Assembly: GCA_028023455.1 (NCBI GenBank)
Contig: JAQFVV010000273.1
Coordinates: 449,489 to 513,488, forward strand
Origin: Epiperipatus broadwayi
Lineage: Eukaryota; Onychophora; Udeonychophora; Euonychophora; Peripatidae
Direction of reading: 5' to 3'
DNA: 64,000 nucleotides
Below the pieces are notes generated by a model. It was not told the origin of the DNA, did no database searches, and saw nothing but the letters and a program-made list of their open reading frames with translations. The translations under genes were made by a program, and so were the position numbers. Shown here piece after piece: positions 1-10,042 of this stretch. Positions within the stretch are counted from its first letter, which is position 1; each line of letters begins with the position of its first letter.

Positions 1-1475
1 CTATGATAAGATAAAATCCAAGTTTCCTCTCAGTAAATTCATATAGCACTTTATACAGGACTATGGCTTTTCTTCTGCTTTTTACTTTTGGAAATTATAT
101 TTTTAAATAATGTTTTCCTTTAATATAACATATTTTTCTTCCTCATTTTCTTTATATTTATTTGAACACATAATATGATTTTTCTCATAGAGAAATATGA
201 CTTAGTTTTAAGCACTTATAAAACAAATGTTCGTCATAAGATTTTCTCAATAGTAAATATTTTCTTTCTTATATTTTCACACAGCGTCTTCTTTGTATTT
301 TTTAGAGTTATAGGACTTAGTTTCTGGTTGAGCACGTATAAAATAAAACTTATACAATTTTCATTCATTTTTCTTTTAATAATTATTTCAATTATTATTT
401 TTGGTATTTCCATCTTTACTGTAGTATGAATGGTCAAATTTGAATAAATCCACCGGTAAGATCACGTAAAAATTAGCAATTCATCTTTCTGGATACAAAT
501 TATATTATCTGTTAAAGACTAACTTTAGAATAATTATTAATTTATAAATTTAAACTACTTTTTTCAGCTTTGATGTTACAAGCAATTCAAAAAGGTTACC
601 GTCCTCTTCAACTTTCACATTCCGTCTCCCGCTTCTGTCTATCTTAGATTTTTTTCTTGCCAATTTAAATCCGTTGATTGGTCAATAATTGTTTTTAGCG
701 CGAACAATATTAGTCATTCTATTTTGGGATAATAAACTGTACTTTTAAATAAATATTTATGACGTAATGTCTGGAATATTACTTTAACTTAATATTATTA
801 AATTAAATCATATCTTGATAAACTTATTTTTTGATCTTTAAAATAATTATTAAGACAATATATAACATTTTTAACTTTTAATTTTAATGATGGATGGCAA
901 TTATATCTAGTTTTTAAATTCACAAACTTTATTATTATCTACCAAGTGTGTGTGTGCGTGAAGGCATTTAATATACGATCACGTGTCTATCTACTTTATA
1001 AAATAATAAATTTTTATTTATGTCTTGGTTTAAATCACCAAAACTAATGTACTTTATAAAATTTTGGAAAATAAATTGAAACTTATAGAACCAAATATAA
1101 CTCTCACCATCCTAAAGTTTATTAATAAAAAAAAATATATCCTATTAATTTTGACTAACTATAAAATTATATTTCATTTATTTAATCTATTAATTCTAAA
1201 ACTATTATTTTAAAATCATTACAATAATTTTAACTATCTATAGCTGTGTTATTTTGTATGGCCAGCTTTCACAACCATAAGCAATGATATTAAAACTTTA
1301 TTTAACTGTTTACTTTTTAAAATACTTTATTACACTATGATCTATTAGGTATTTTAGCTTAAAATTGTATTACAAAACTATTATTACTTTTATATCACCT
1401 AAATATAACTTAAAATTTAAAATTTTTTTCATAATTGACCTTTCTATCCTACCTATGACCTACAGACAAGGGCAC
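1..1475. other. AT-rich DNA without a recognisable gene
   Basis: No coding signal, RNA gene or clear transposon was recognised. The longest open frame (175-429, +) is a low-complexity, Phe/Ile/Leu-rich translation of AT-rich DNA with no family resemblance. The last bases before the microsatellite at 1476 read GGGCACAATA, a junction that recurs at several other (TA)n tracts in this window. Confidence 0.6.
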
Positions 1476-1512
1476 AATATATATATATATATTATATATA
1501 TATATATATATT

Positions 1513-1545
<33 letters not shown>
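1476..1545. repeat. (TA)n microsatellite, interrupted
   Basis: Alternating TA interrupted by TTATA and TTACAATA. It follows GGGCACAATA directly, the same junction seen on the retroposon copies near 15864, 19398 and 19431 (there on the other strand), so it may be a retroposon tail. Confidence 0.85.
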
Positions 1546-1551
<6 letters not shown>

Positions 1552-1689
1552 ATTATATTTTATTGTTAGTATTCCCAGCAGGAGTTATAGACAAAAGCAT
1601 AATTTTAGCTCCCTTCATTATTAATAGTTATATGAAAAATATGGTTTATCTATTTCACGCACAATTAACAACGGGTATGATTAAGAAAT

Positions 1690-1793
1690 CTAATTAGAGG
1701 ATTCAGAGGTGTCTGTGTTTGAATCCTGTGCTGGCTATATTATTCGCATTGGCAAACATGGGCCAATCTCCTTTTAAGAGCAGTAATATATAT

Positions 1794-1842
<49 letters not shown>
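1690..1842 (+). repeat. tRNA-derived SINE-like fragment with (TA)n(TG)n tail
   Basis: GTTTGAATCC at 1717-1726 matches the Pol III B box (GGTTCGANTCC) with one or two changes. The segment ends in a (TA)n tract at 1788-1826 followed by (TG)n. No convincing A box was found upstream, so this is a partial or old SINE. It is listed because four other B-box-plus-(TA)n segments occur in the window. Confidence 0.4.
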
Positions 1843-2280
1843 TCCTATGATAACACACTCACATTCAGCTTGGCTTGTGTAGGAAATAATAGAGCTTGGG
1901 CTTCAAATCCCTATCACTATAGAGTCTACCCATTTATCAGCTCAAAGAAAACTATGGCTATCTCGTATCACCAGGACCGGTAAAATATCCGTGTGGCAGT
2001 CCACATAGCATACTCAACATCTATTCTTTATTAAAAGCCATATAGGCACAGATAAATCTATTAAGCTACTGATATATTTGCCCATTAATAGCGTTAACTT
2101 ATATCTGCATAGATATTTTCTTAAACCTGTATTTTATAAGTAATAATGGGGAAATTTAAGACAACCATATCTTATAGGCTATAAAACGCCCAAGTGTTTC
2201 AAATATAAAACTTAACCATAAAATGCTAAAGAGGTGAAAAAAATACTACTGCTGAGATATTTCTTTCCACAAGTGCATGA

Positions 2281-2284
<4 letters not shown>
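1843..2284. other. AT-rich spacer before the ribozyme array
   Basis: Unassigned sequence. It contains ACCGGTC on the minus strand near 1980, which resembles the end of a hammerhead, but no CTGATGA core or stem I partner goes with it. Confidence 0.5.
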
Positions 2285-2318
<34 letters not shown>

Positions 2319-2410
2319 ACAGATGGCGTTCTACCAAAAACACCGATCAAGTGTATGTTTTGTTTACATAAACGTCGGAGTAGAATTCACTATCTCTAAC
2401 TATAATTCCA

Positions 2411-2454
2411 CTTTCAGATCATGATTTCAAGCTATTTGCTATCATCAATGAAAG
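2411..2454 (-). ncRNA. Hammerhead ribozyme copy L1 (core mutated)
   Basis: Minus strand: stem I, core, stem II AGC/GCT, GAAA, palindromic stem III ATCATGAT and the cleavage-site C (2417) are all present. The core reads TTGATGA instead of CTGATGA because of a change at 2448. Loss of the first core C predicts an inactive ribozyme. Confidence 0.7.
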
Positions 2455-2815
2455 ACAGGAATAAAGAAACTAGATCTAAACACAAACTCTGAGCATTTAC
2501 TAAACAATTTCTATTCAGCTTGCAAGCGTGAATTTTTTAGACACGTAATGTCTTCAAACTCAGCATAGCAAACCAGATAGCTATATGGGTCTGACCTCAG
2601 TTCAGCATCACCACATAGTAGAAGCCTCTGCAATCTATATCATTGCAAGAAAGACCTCAAAGGTACATTTATAATAAACAAAAATGCAAGTTAAAAAATT
2701 TGCTAATGCTTGTATTTATGTCCCTAGATGGCGTTCTACCAAAAACACCGTTCAAGCGTATGTTTTGTTTACATAAATGTCAGAGTAGTAATCACTATCT
2801 CTAACTATAATTTCA

Positions 2816-2859
2816 CTTTCAGATCATGATTACAAGCTATTTGCTATCATCAGTGAAAG
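2816..2859 (-). ncRNA. Hammerhead ribozyme copy L2 (GAAA mutated)
   Basis: Minus strand. CTGATGA, stem I, stem III and the cleavage C (2822) are intact, but the invariant GAAA reads GTAA because of a change at 2832. This copy is predicted inactive. Confidence 0.7.
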
Positions 2860-3220
2860 ACAGGAATAAAGAAACTAGATCTAAACACAAACTCTGAGCG
2901 TTTATGAAACAATTTCTATTCAGCTTGCAAGCGTGAATTTTTTAGACACGTAATGTCTTCAAACTCAGCATAGCAAACCAGATAGCTATATGGGTCTGAT
3001 CTCAGTTCAGCATCACCACATAGTAGAAGCCTCTGCAATCTATATCATTGCAAGAAAGACCTCAAAGGTACATATATGATAAACAAAAATGCAAGTTAAA
3101 AAACTTGCTAATGCTTGTATTTATGTCCACAGATGGCGTTCTACCAAAAACATAGATCAAGCGTATGTTTTGTTTACATAAACGTCAGAGTAGTATTCAC
3201 TATCTCTAACTATAATTCCA

Positions 3221-3264
3221 CTTTCAGATCATGATTTCAAGATATTTGCTATCATCAGTGAAAG
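3221..3264 (-). ncRNA. Hammerhead ribozyme copy L3 (stem II weakened)
   Basis: Minus strand. The core and cleavage site (3227) are intact. A change at 3242 breaks the C-G pair closing stem II, leaving two pairs there. Activity is probably reduced. Confidence 0.7.
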
Positions 3265-3625
3265 ACAGGAATAAAGAAACTAGATCTAAACACAAACTCT
3301 GAGCGTTTATGAAACAATTTCTATTCAGCTTGCAAGTGTGAATTATTTAGACATGTAATGTCTTCAAACTCAGCATAGCAAACCAGATAGCTGTATGGGT
3401 CTGATCTCAGTTCAGCATCACCACATAGTAGAAGCCTCTGCAATCTATATCATTGCAAGAAAGACCTCAAAGGTACATTTATGATAAACAAAACTGCAAG
3501 TTAAAAAACTTGCTAACGCTTGTATTTATGTCCACAGATGGCGTTCTACCAAAAACACCGATCAAGCGTATGTTTTGTTTACATAAACGTCAGAGTAGTA
3601 TTCACTATCTCTAACTATAATTCCA

Positions 3626-3669
3626 CTTTCAGATCATGATTTCAAGCTATTTGCTATCATCAGTGAAAG
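3626..3669 (-). ncRNA. Hammerhead ribozyme copy L4 (intact core)
   Basis: Minus strand. All elements are present: CTTTCA/TGAAAG stem I, CTGATGA at 3663-3657, AGC/GCT stem II, GAAA, ATCATGAT stem III, and the cleavage-site C at 3632. This is the only undamaged copy in the left arm. Confidence 0.8.
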
Positions 3670-3834
3670 ACAGGAATAAAGAAACTAGATCTAAACACAA
3701 ACTCTGAGCGTTTATGAAACAATTTCTATTCAGCTTGCAAGCGTGAATTTTTTAGACACGTAATGTCTTCAAACTCAGCATAGCAAACCAGATAGCTATA
3801 TGGGTCTGATCTCAGTTCAGCATCACCACATAGT

Positions 3835-3872
3835 AGAAGCCTCTTGCAATGATATATATTGCAGAGGCTTCT
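3835..3872. other. Inversion centre of the ribozyme array
   Basis: The left arm ends AGAAGCCTCT (3835-3844) and the right arm begins with its reverse complement AGAGGCTTCT (3863-3872). Between them TTGCAAT/ATTGCA nearly pair around a 7-nt loop centred at 3854. The arms therefore form a long inverted repeat, about 1.5 kb on the left against 2.8 kb on the right. Confidence 0.9.
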
Positions 3873-4037
3873 ACTATGTGGTGATGCTGAACTGAGATCA
3901 GACCCATATAGCTATCTGGTTTGCTATGCTGAGTTTGAAGACATTATGTGTCTAAAAAATTCATGCTTGCAAGCTGAATAGAAATTGTTTCATAAACGCT
4001 CAGAGTTTGTGTTTAGATCTAGTTTCTTTATTCCTGT

Positions 4038-4081
4038 CTTTCACTGATGATAGCAAATAGCTTGAAATCATGAGCTGAAAG
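4038..4081 (+). ncRNA. Hammerhead ribozyme copy R1 (cleavage triplet mutated)
   Basis: CTGATGA 4044-4050, GAAA 4064-4067 and 6-bp stem I are present. The U before the cleavage-site C is replaced by G at 4074, breaking its pair with the last A of GAAA and the NUH rule. This copy is predicted inactive. Confidence 0.75.
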
Positions 4082-4450
4082 TGGAATTATAGTTAGAGAT
4101 AGTGAATACTACTCTGACGTTTATGTAAACAAAACATACGCTTGATCGGTGTTTTTGGTAGAATGCCATCTGTGGACATAAATACAAGCGTTAGCAAGTT
4201 TTTTAACTTGCATTTTTGTTTATCATAAATGTACCTTTGAGGTCTTTCTTGCAATGATATAGATTGCAGAGGCTTCTACTATGTGGTGATGCTGAACTGA
4301 GATCAGACCCATATAGCTATCTGGTTTGCTATGCTGAGTTTGAAGACATTATGTGTCTAAAAAATTCACGCTTGCAAGCTGAATAGAAATTGTTTCATAA
4401 ACGCTCAGAGTTTGTGTTTATTACTAGTTTCTTTATTCCTGTATTCCTGT

Positions 4451-4494
4451 CTTTCACTGATGATAGCAAATAGCTTGAAATCATGATCTGAAAG
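4451..4494 (+). ncRNA. Hammerhead ribozyme copy R2
   Basis: Stem I CTTTCA 4451-4456 pairs with TGAAAG 4489-4494. The core CTGATGA is at 4457-4463. Stem II is AGC/GCT with a 5-nt AAATA loop, and GAAA is at 4477-4480. Stem III is the self-complementary ATCATGAT (first A from GAAA). Predicted cleavage follows C4488. Two weak points: a U-U opposition where most hammerheads have G-C at the base of stem II, and a loopless stem III, which implies folding as a dimer, as described for short-stem-III hammerheads. Confidence 0.85.
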
Positions 4495-4855
4495 TGGAAT
4501 TATAGTTAGAGATAGTGAATACTACTCTGACGTTTATGTAAACAAAACATACGCTTGATCGGTGTTTTTGGTAGAACGCCATCTGTGGACATAAATATTA
4601 GTGTTAGCAAGTTTTTTAACTTGCATTTTTGTTTATCATAAATGTACCTTTGAGGTCTTTCTTGCAATGATATAGATTGCAGAGGCTTCTACTATGTGGT
4701 GATGCTGAACTGAGATCAGACCCATATAGCTATCTGGTTTGCTATGCTGAGTTTGAAGACATTACGTGTCTAAAAAATTCACGCTTGCAAGCTGAATAGA
4801 AATTGTTTCATAAACGCTCAGAGTTTGTGTTTAGATCTAGTTTCTTTATTCCTGT

Positions 4856-4899
4856 CTTTCACTGATGATAGCAAATAGCTTGAAATCATGATCTGAAAG
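4856..4899 (+). ncRNA. Hammerhead ribozyme copy R3
   Basis: Identical core architecture to R2: core 4862-4868, predicted cleavage after C4893, 405 nt after R2. Confidence 0.85.
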
Positions 4900-5260
4900 T
4901 GGAATTATAGTTAGAGATAGTGAATACTACTCTGACGTTTATGTAAACAAAACATACGCTTGATCGGTGTTTTTGGTAGAACGCCATCTGTGGACATAAA
5001 TACAAGCGTTAGCAAGTTTTTTAACTTGCATTTTTGTTTATCATAAATGTACCTTTGAGGTCTTTCTTGCAATGATATAGATTGCAGAGGCTTCTACTAT
5101 GTAGTGATGCTGAACTGAGATCAGACCCATATAGCTATCTGGTTTGCTATGCTGAGTTTGAAGACATTACGTGTCTAAAAAATTCACGCTTGCAAGCTGA
5201 ATAGAAATTGTTTCATAAACGCTCAGAGTTTGTGTTTAGATCTAGTTTCTTTATTCCTGT

Positions 5261-5304
5261 CTTTCACTGATGATAGCAAATAGCTTGAAATCATGATCTG
5301 AAAG
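5261..5304 (+). ncRNA. Hammerhead ribozyme copy R4
   Basis: Core 5267-5273, predicted cleavage after C5298. All invariant residues are present. Confidence 0.85.
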
Positions 5305-5665
5305 TGGAATTATAGTTAGAGATAGTGAATACTACTCTGACGTTTATGTAAACAAAACATATGCTTGATCGGTGTTTTTGGTAGAACGCCATCTGTGGAC
5401 ATAAATACAAGCGTTAGCAAGTTTTTTAACTTGCATTTTTGTTTATCATAAATGTACCTTTGAGGTCTTTCTTGCAATGATATAGATTGCAGAGGCTTCT
5501 ACTATGTGGTGATGCTGAACTGAGATCAGACCCATATAGCTATCTGGTTTGCTATGCTGAGTTTGAAGACATTACGTGTCTAAAAAATTCACGCTTGCAA
5601 GCTGAATAGAAATTGTTTCATAAATGCTCAGAGTTTGTGTTTAGATCTAGTTTCTTTATTCCTGT

Positions 5666-5709
5666 CTTTCACTGATGATAGCAAATAGCTTGAAATCATG
5701 ATCTGAAAG
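5666..5709 (+). ncRNA. Hammerhead ribozyme copy R5
   Basis: Core 5672-5678, predicted cleavage after C5703. All invariant residues are present. Confidence 0.85.
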
Positions 5710-6070
5710 TGGAATTATAGTTAGAGATAGTGAATACTACTCTGACGTTTATGTAAACAAAACATACGCTTGATTGGTGTTTTTGGTAGAACGCCATCTG
5801 TGGACATAAATACAAGCGTTAGCAAGTTTTTTAACTTGCATTTTTGTTTATCATAAATGTACCTTTGAGGTCTTTCTTGCAATGATATAGATTGCAGAGG
5901 CTTCTACTATGTGGTGATGCTGAACTGAGATCAGACCCATATAGCTATCTGGTTTGCTATGCTGAGTTTGAAGACATTACGTGTCTAAAAAATTCACGCT
6001 TGCAAGCTGAATAGAAATTGTTTCATAAACGCTCAGAGTTTGTGTTTAGATCTAGTTTCTTTATTCCTGT

Positions 6071-6114
6071 CTTTCACTGATGATAGCAAATAGCTTGAAA
6101 TCATGATCTGAAAG
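6071..6114 (+). ncRNA. Hammerhead ribozyme copy R6
   Basis: Core 6077-6083, predicted cleavage after C6108. All invariant residues are present. Confidence 0.85.
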
Positions 6115-6474
6115 TGGAATTATAGTTAGAGATAGTGAATACTACTCTGACGTTTATGTAAACAAAACATACGCTTGATCGGTGTTTTTGGTAGAACGCC
6201 ATCTGTGGACATAGATATAAGCATTAGCAAGTTTTTTAACTTGCATTTTTGTTTATCATAAATGTAACTTTGAGGTCTTTCTTGCAATGATATAGATTGC
6301 AGAGGCATCTACTATGTGGTGATGCTAAACTGAGATCAGACCCATATAGCTATCTGGTTTCTATGCTGAGTTTGAAGACATTACGTGTCTAAAAAATTCA
6401 TGCTTGCAAGCTGAATAGAAATTGTTTCATAAACGCTCAGAGTTTGTGTTTAGATCTAGTTTCTTTATTCCTGT

Positions 6475-6518
6475 CTTTCACTGATGATAGCAAATAGCTT
6501 GAAATCATGATCTGAAAG
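6475..6518 (+). ncRNA. Hammerhead ribozyme copy R7
   Basis: Core 6481-6487, predicted cleavage after C6512, 404 nt after R6. This is the last copy before the array ends in (TA)n at 6662. Confidence 0.85.
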
Positions 6519-6676
6519 TGGAATTATAGTTAGAGATAGTGAATACTACTCTGACGTTTATGTAAACAAAACATACGCTTGATCAGTGTTTTTGGTAGAA
6601 CGCCATCTGTGGACATAAATACAAGCGTTAGCAAGTTTTTTAACTTGCATTTTTGTTTATCATATATATATATATA

Positions 6677-7173
6677 GTGAGATAAGCACATATTTTTGCA
6701 ATAAGTAATATTGCCCGTTTTATACTTGAAAAAGAAGCACTATTGTTATTATTATTATTTTTTTAACACATAAATAGAAGCATATACATATCATTTTTCT
6801 TTTTTATTATCACAAAGAATCTTATTCTAAATCAAATAAAATAATCTTAACATTCATTCATATTTTAAATTTCTTTAACAAGGTATTGTGATTATACATA
6901 TATGGGAAGAGGGCGGATTTTTATACAGGTATTTGATTTCTTTTCTTTCTCTCTCTTTTTTTTTAAATAAATGACATTTTTAACTAAGCCAGACTTAGAC
7001 ATGATTTAAGAAATTTAACTTTGACTGTTTCTTATTTTACCATTCAAAATGAATCGTTACCCCTTTCCCACTTTAGATTGGGAATAAAGCAAACAAATTT
7101 TACATAAATTGGTTTCATAGTATAATATCATTTGTCCCCACACTTAACTAAATTGGCACAAATAAATTTAGCA

Positions 7174-7176
<3 letters not shown>
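6677..7176. other. AT-rich DNA, nothing recognised
   Basis: Flank of the ribozyme array. No gene, transposon end or structured element was recognised. Confidence 0.5.

Positions 7177-7224
<48 letters not shown>
7177..7224. repeat. (TA)n microsatellite
   Basis: Uninterrupted TA of about 48 bp. Confidence 0.95.
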
Positions 7225-7228
<4 letters not shown>

Positions 7229-7399
7229 TAAAAAGAACATATTGGCATATTTCAAAATAAAACATATAAAAGCTGTAATCATAAACTCTATCATAATTTT
7301 TTGTTCCACTTAGAATTATACCTTACACTCCTTTTTTAACCATTAATAAGTAATCTAGTTATAAGTCAAATTGACTTGTTAAAAGCAATAATAAAAATA

Positions 7400-7455
7400 A
7401 CTATCACTGTCCCTTTTAAAACACATTTTTTAAGATAGTAAAAAAAACTAAAAGA

Positions 7456-7533
<78 letters not shown>

Positions 7534-7585
7534 AAATATTATCACTGTTCCCTTGAAACATCTCTTTTTAAGATAGTCTTTTATG
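7400..7585. repeat. (TA)n flanked by a direct duplication
   Basis: (TA)n at 7459-7527 lies between two related segments. The left one (about 7401-7440) and the right one (about 7540-7576) both run TATCACTGT, CCCTT, AAAC, then TTTTTAAGATAGT. The two sides are in the same orientation, unlike the inverted flanks at 9966, 13224, 50241 and 54706. The minus-strand frame here (7366-7620) is mostly Ile-Tyr repeats and is not a gene. Confidence 0.7.
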
Positions 7586-7627
7586 AATTTTATAAATCTG
7601 AAGAAAATGAATGTTCTCAAGTTTTTA

Positions 7628-8683
7628 TAGACGGCATTTTAAAGATATAAAATATTTTTTTAAAAATTGAAAGTTTATACTTGCGATAGATTACCATGTC
7701 ACTCTGATTGAGGCAGATATTTTCTTACTGGTTCATTCATTGTCAGGATCAACCTTGGGCTTTACTGGACTCAGGATAGACAGGCTTTGAGGTCGGTTCT
7801 CCATCTTCTTTCAAAGCAGCAGCATGGGATCAATTATCTTTCTTCCTCTTCTTTAGATGCATTTTTCTGAAGATTTTTCAGAGAAGGGAAAAGTAAATTT
7901 GTCCTACTCACAGATCATAGCGTGGATCATTTCTCAGCTTAAATATAGTCAATTGCTCTAGCAGCTGAGAATCACTTTTCTCTTAAAACTTTTGCTTTAA
8001 AAAGAACAACCTTTTTTCACTGCCAACAACTTTATTTTTATTCTTAGTCTGCTTGTGTTTAATGTCCTGATTCTTTTTCTCCTCTCGAAAATTTAGTCCA
8101 CTATTTATAAAAACTTTTGCTAAGCCACTCTTTGTTTTCTATATTTTTTTAACACCTATACTATAACTGCCTTGGTTAGAAATGAAAACAGAGCGCATGA
8201 TTGATCATTGATTTAAATCAGTTTAAAGATAAGAAAATAATTTAACATTTCCATGTAACTAGCTGGGTTGATCTTTGATCTAAAACAGGTGACACAATCC
8301 TGTTAAGATTACACCAAGATATGAAAATCTTACTTGCTTTTTAATGGCCCTAAGGATGAGAAAAAAAATTCACACTTACATGCAACTACATTTTTTGGAA
8401 TGCTTAAGAAAAAAATCAGAATCATCAAAATGTTATTCCCAAGGAAAAAATGACCTTTAGGACAAATATATAAGTCAATGGAAATATATTTTTCTTTCTA
8501 AATATATACAAAAATGCATTTCAATAAAACAATATATATATATACATAAGCCCTCTCATTCATCAAGACACACACCTATAAAAACAAATAAAAATTAGAT
8601 ATTTGAGCTTTAAAAATCTATAAACATACGCAATTTCCAACAACTAACAAGAAGATCTGTGTGTGCAAACACACTAAACACTT

Positions 8684-8686
<3 letters not shown>
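7628..8686. other. AT-rich DNA, slightly more balanced at 7.7-8.0 kb
   Basis: 7.72-7.98 kb is somewhat less AT-rich than its surroundings, but both strands are broken by stops. No family was recognised. A short (TA)n lies at about 8531-8542. Confidence 0.45.
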
Positions 8687-8774
<88 letters not shown>

Positions 8775-8850
8775 AGTCAATCTGGTGTCTGGATTTGAAA
8801 ATAGTCTTCTGTAGACCAGCCTAACTATTGAGCCTTTGCCAGATTGGGGC
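8687..8850 (-). repeat. tRNA-derived SINE head with (TA)n tail
   Basis: Read on the minus strand, a tRNA-like D-arm sequence GCTCAATAGTTAGGCT (A-box region, plus 8820-8833) precedes an anticodon-arm-like GTCTACAGAAGAC and a T-arm sequence TTTCAAATCC (B box, plus 8791-8800). This is followed by about 20 bp and then (TA)n (8687-8771). The order and spacing are those of a tRNA-derived Pol III promoter. There is no intact acceptor stem, so it is a retroposon rather than a tRNA gene. Confidence 0.55.
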
Positions 8851-8934
8851 AATTATTTAGACAAAATTTGGATATACAAACTAAGTGTTAATCCATCTGA
8901 ATATAAAATCAGAAATCACTAATGCTGAAACATT

Positions 8935-9260
8935 AAAACATGCTGGTCATCATCAATGCGCTTGCCACTTAGCATCATTAATGTACTGACCAACTATAAA
9001 CAGAAAGTTTGATAAATACTGAACTAAATTAAAATAAATGTAGTGCATCGACTTTAAAGAATATTATCTTAGTGTTAATCTAAAATCAACTAGTATTCTT
9101 TTCTAAAATCAACTAATATTCATTTCCCTTCATATAATCAGACTGTTATGCATGGATTTAACTCTAAAGAATACAAACTCAAATACTGTTATAGTGACCA
9201 AGATTTGATGCTACACATTTTTTAACAATTGAATACAAGTTTATTAATAACAATAAAAAT
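8935..9260 (+). repeat. Dispersed repeat, copy 1
   Basis: Shares CATTAATGTACTGACCAACT and a downstream TAGTGCATCGACTT with 39990-40260 (CATTAATGTACTGGCCAACT, TAGTGCATGGACTT). A weaker shared GTTATGCA block follows. The ends and class are unknown. Confidence 0.5.
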
Positions 9261-9965
9261 ATACATCTAATGTCTCTAGAATATGACTATACACATATGC
9301 ATTCTGATTGTGAATAACATACTACAAAAATTATTACATTGTGGTTTACATGATTAGTATACAATATTCAAGTTACTATATGGTAATTTTCATATAATGC
9401 ACATATAAATAAGCACAACTGTATATTTTACTATTACATAAATATATTTCAATTAATATTCAATAATGACAACAAAATTATTAAATTTTACATTTCATGT
9501 ATGCACAGACATGTGCAGTATAATTCCTAGATATATTTAATCATTATACCAAAATGATTACAATTTTACATATATGTGTATGTTTACCAATTTTAATTTG
9601 TTAAAATAATATATTTTTCATAGTTATTTCTTTGGTTAAGTTCACATATACATGTGTGAATCAATAAATTATAGATAGAATTTAAATTAACTATCAAATT
9701 CTATGTTTTTTGATTAGTTTTTTTCATTCCTTTTTTTTTAAATAACAGTTTATAAGTTCTTTTTTTTTTTTGTTTAAAAAAAGTATTATCAACTTTTTTT
9801 TTTTTTTTTTAAAATATAAAGTCAATGAATTAAATTTTTACTCCTAGATTAATGCTCCAAGAAAAATATTAGTTTTTGTTTCACTTTAGGAATGCCATTT
9901 TTTCATTTATTATTTTTTAATAAAAAAAATGAAATTTTATATATTACTAACTGTTAAAATGTCAT
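9261..9965. other. AT-rich DNA with T-runs
   Basis: Nothing recognised except homopolymer T runs of up to about 18 nt around 9720-9810. Confidence 0.5.
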
Positions 9966-10042
9966 TCCAAAATGAATTATGTAAACTCATGTTATATATA
10001 TATATATATATATATAACATGAGTTTACATAATTCATTTTGG

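Larger units (their letters stand above)
2317..3844 (-). repeat. Left arm of ribozyme array (~3.8 units)
   Basis: Units begin at CCACAGATGGCG (about 2317, 2723, 3129, 3533) and stop inside the fourth at GAAGCCTCT, where the array inverts. Read on the minus strand each unit contains the hammerhead. This arm is more decayed than the right arm: three of its four ribozymes carry a core or stem II lesion. Each unit also holds a small hairpin, GCAAGTTAAAAAACTTGC. Confidence 0.88.
3863..6662 (+). repeat. Right arm of ribozyme array (~6.9 units)
   Basis: Direct 405-bp units in the opposite orientation to 2317-3844. The unit order on the plus strand is GAGGCTTCTAC..., the hammerhead, CGCCATCTGTGG near 4165, 4573, 4982, 5387, 5794, 6201 and 6602, then the GCAAGTTTTTTAACTTGC hairpin. 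The arm ends at TTTATCAT, which runs into (TA)n. Six of the seven hammerheads have an intact core. The first unit is 8 bp longer because of a local repeat of TATTCCTG near 4435-4450. Confidence 0.9.
2285..6676. repeat. Bidirectional 405-bp hammerhead (retrozyme-like) satellite array
   Basis: Eleven hammerhead-bearing copies of a 405-bp unit. Those left of 3844 carry the ribozyme on the minus strand and those right of 3863 on the plus strand. Predicted cleavage positions are 2417, 2822, 3227 and 3632 (minus) and 4075, 4488, 4893, 5298, 5703, 6108 and 6512 (plus): 405-nt steps, except 413 for the first right-arm step (a small internal duplication) and 404 for the last. Units differ at only a few positions each, so the array is young or homogenised. 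It is bounded on both sides by (TA)n (2285-2316 and 6662-6676). Tandem ~400-bp units with a type I hammerhead per unit are the hallmark of metazoan retrozymes and of hammerhead satellites known from schistosomes, newts and cave crickets. No protein is encoded; the 60-codon frame at 6126-6308 is antisense to a unit. Confidence 0.9.

Noticed and set aside
1960-2000. ACCGGTC on the minus strand, as in the 53-kb hammerhead
   Set aside because: No CTGATGA or stem I partner in the surrounding 80 bases.
6126-6308. 60-codon minus-strand frame inside the ribozyme array
   Set aside because: It is antisense to the retrozyme unit and present only where single-base differences remove stops.
2285-6676. 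CRISPR-like or bacterial repeat array
   Set aside because: The 405-bp units are contiguous with no unique spacers, and the context is clearly eukaryotic.
8785-8845. Possible tRNA gene (tRNA-like D, anticodon and T arms on the minus strand)
   Set aside because: The acceptor stem does not pair and a (TA)n tail follows, so it is better explained as a SINE head.
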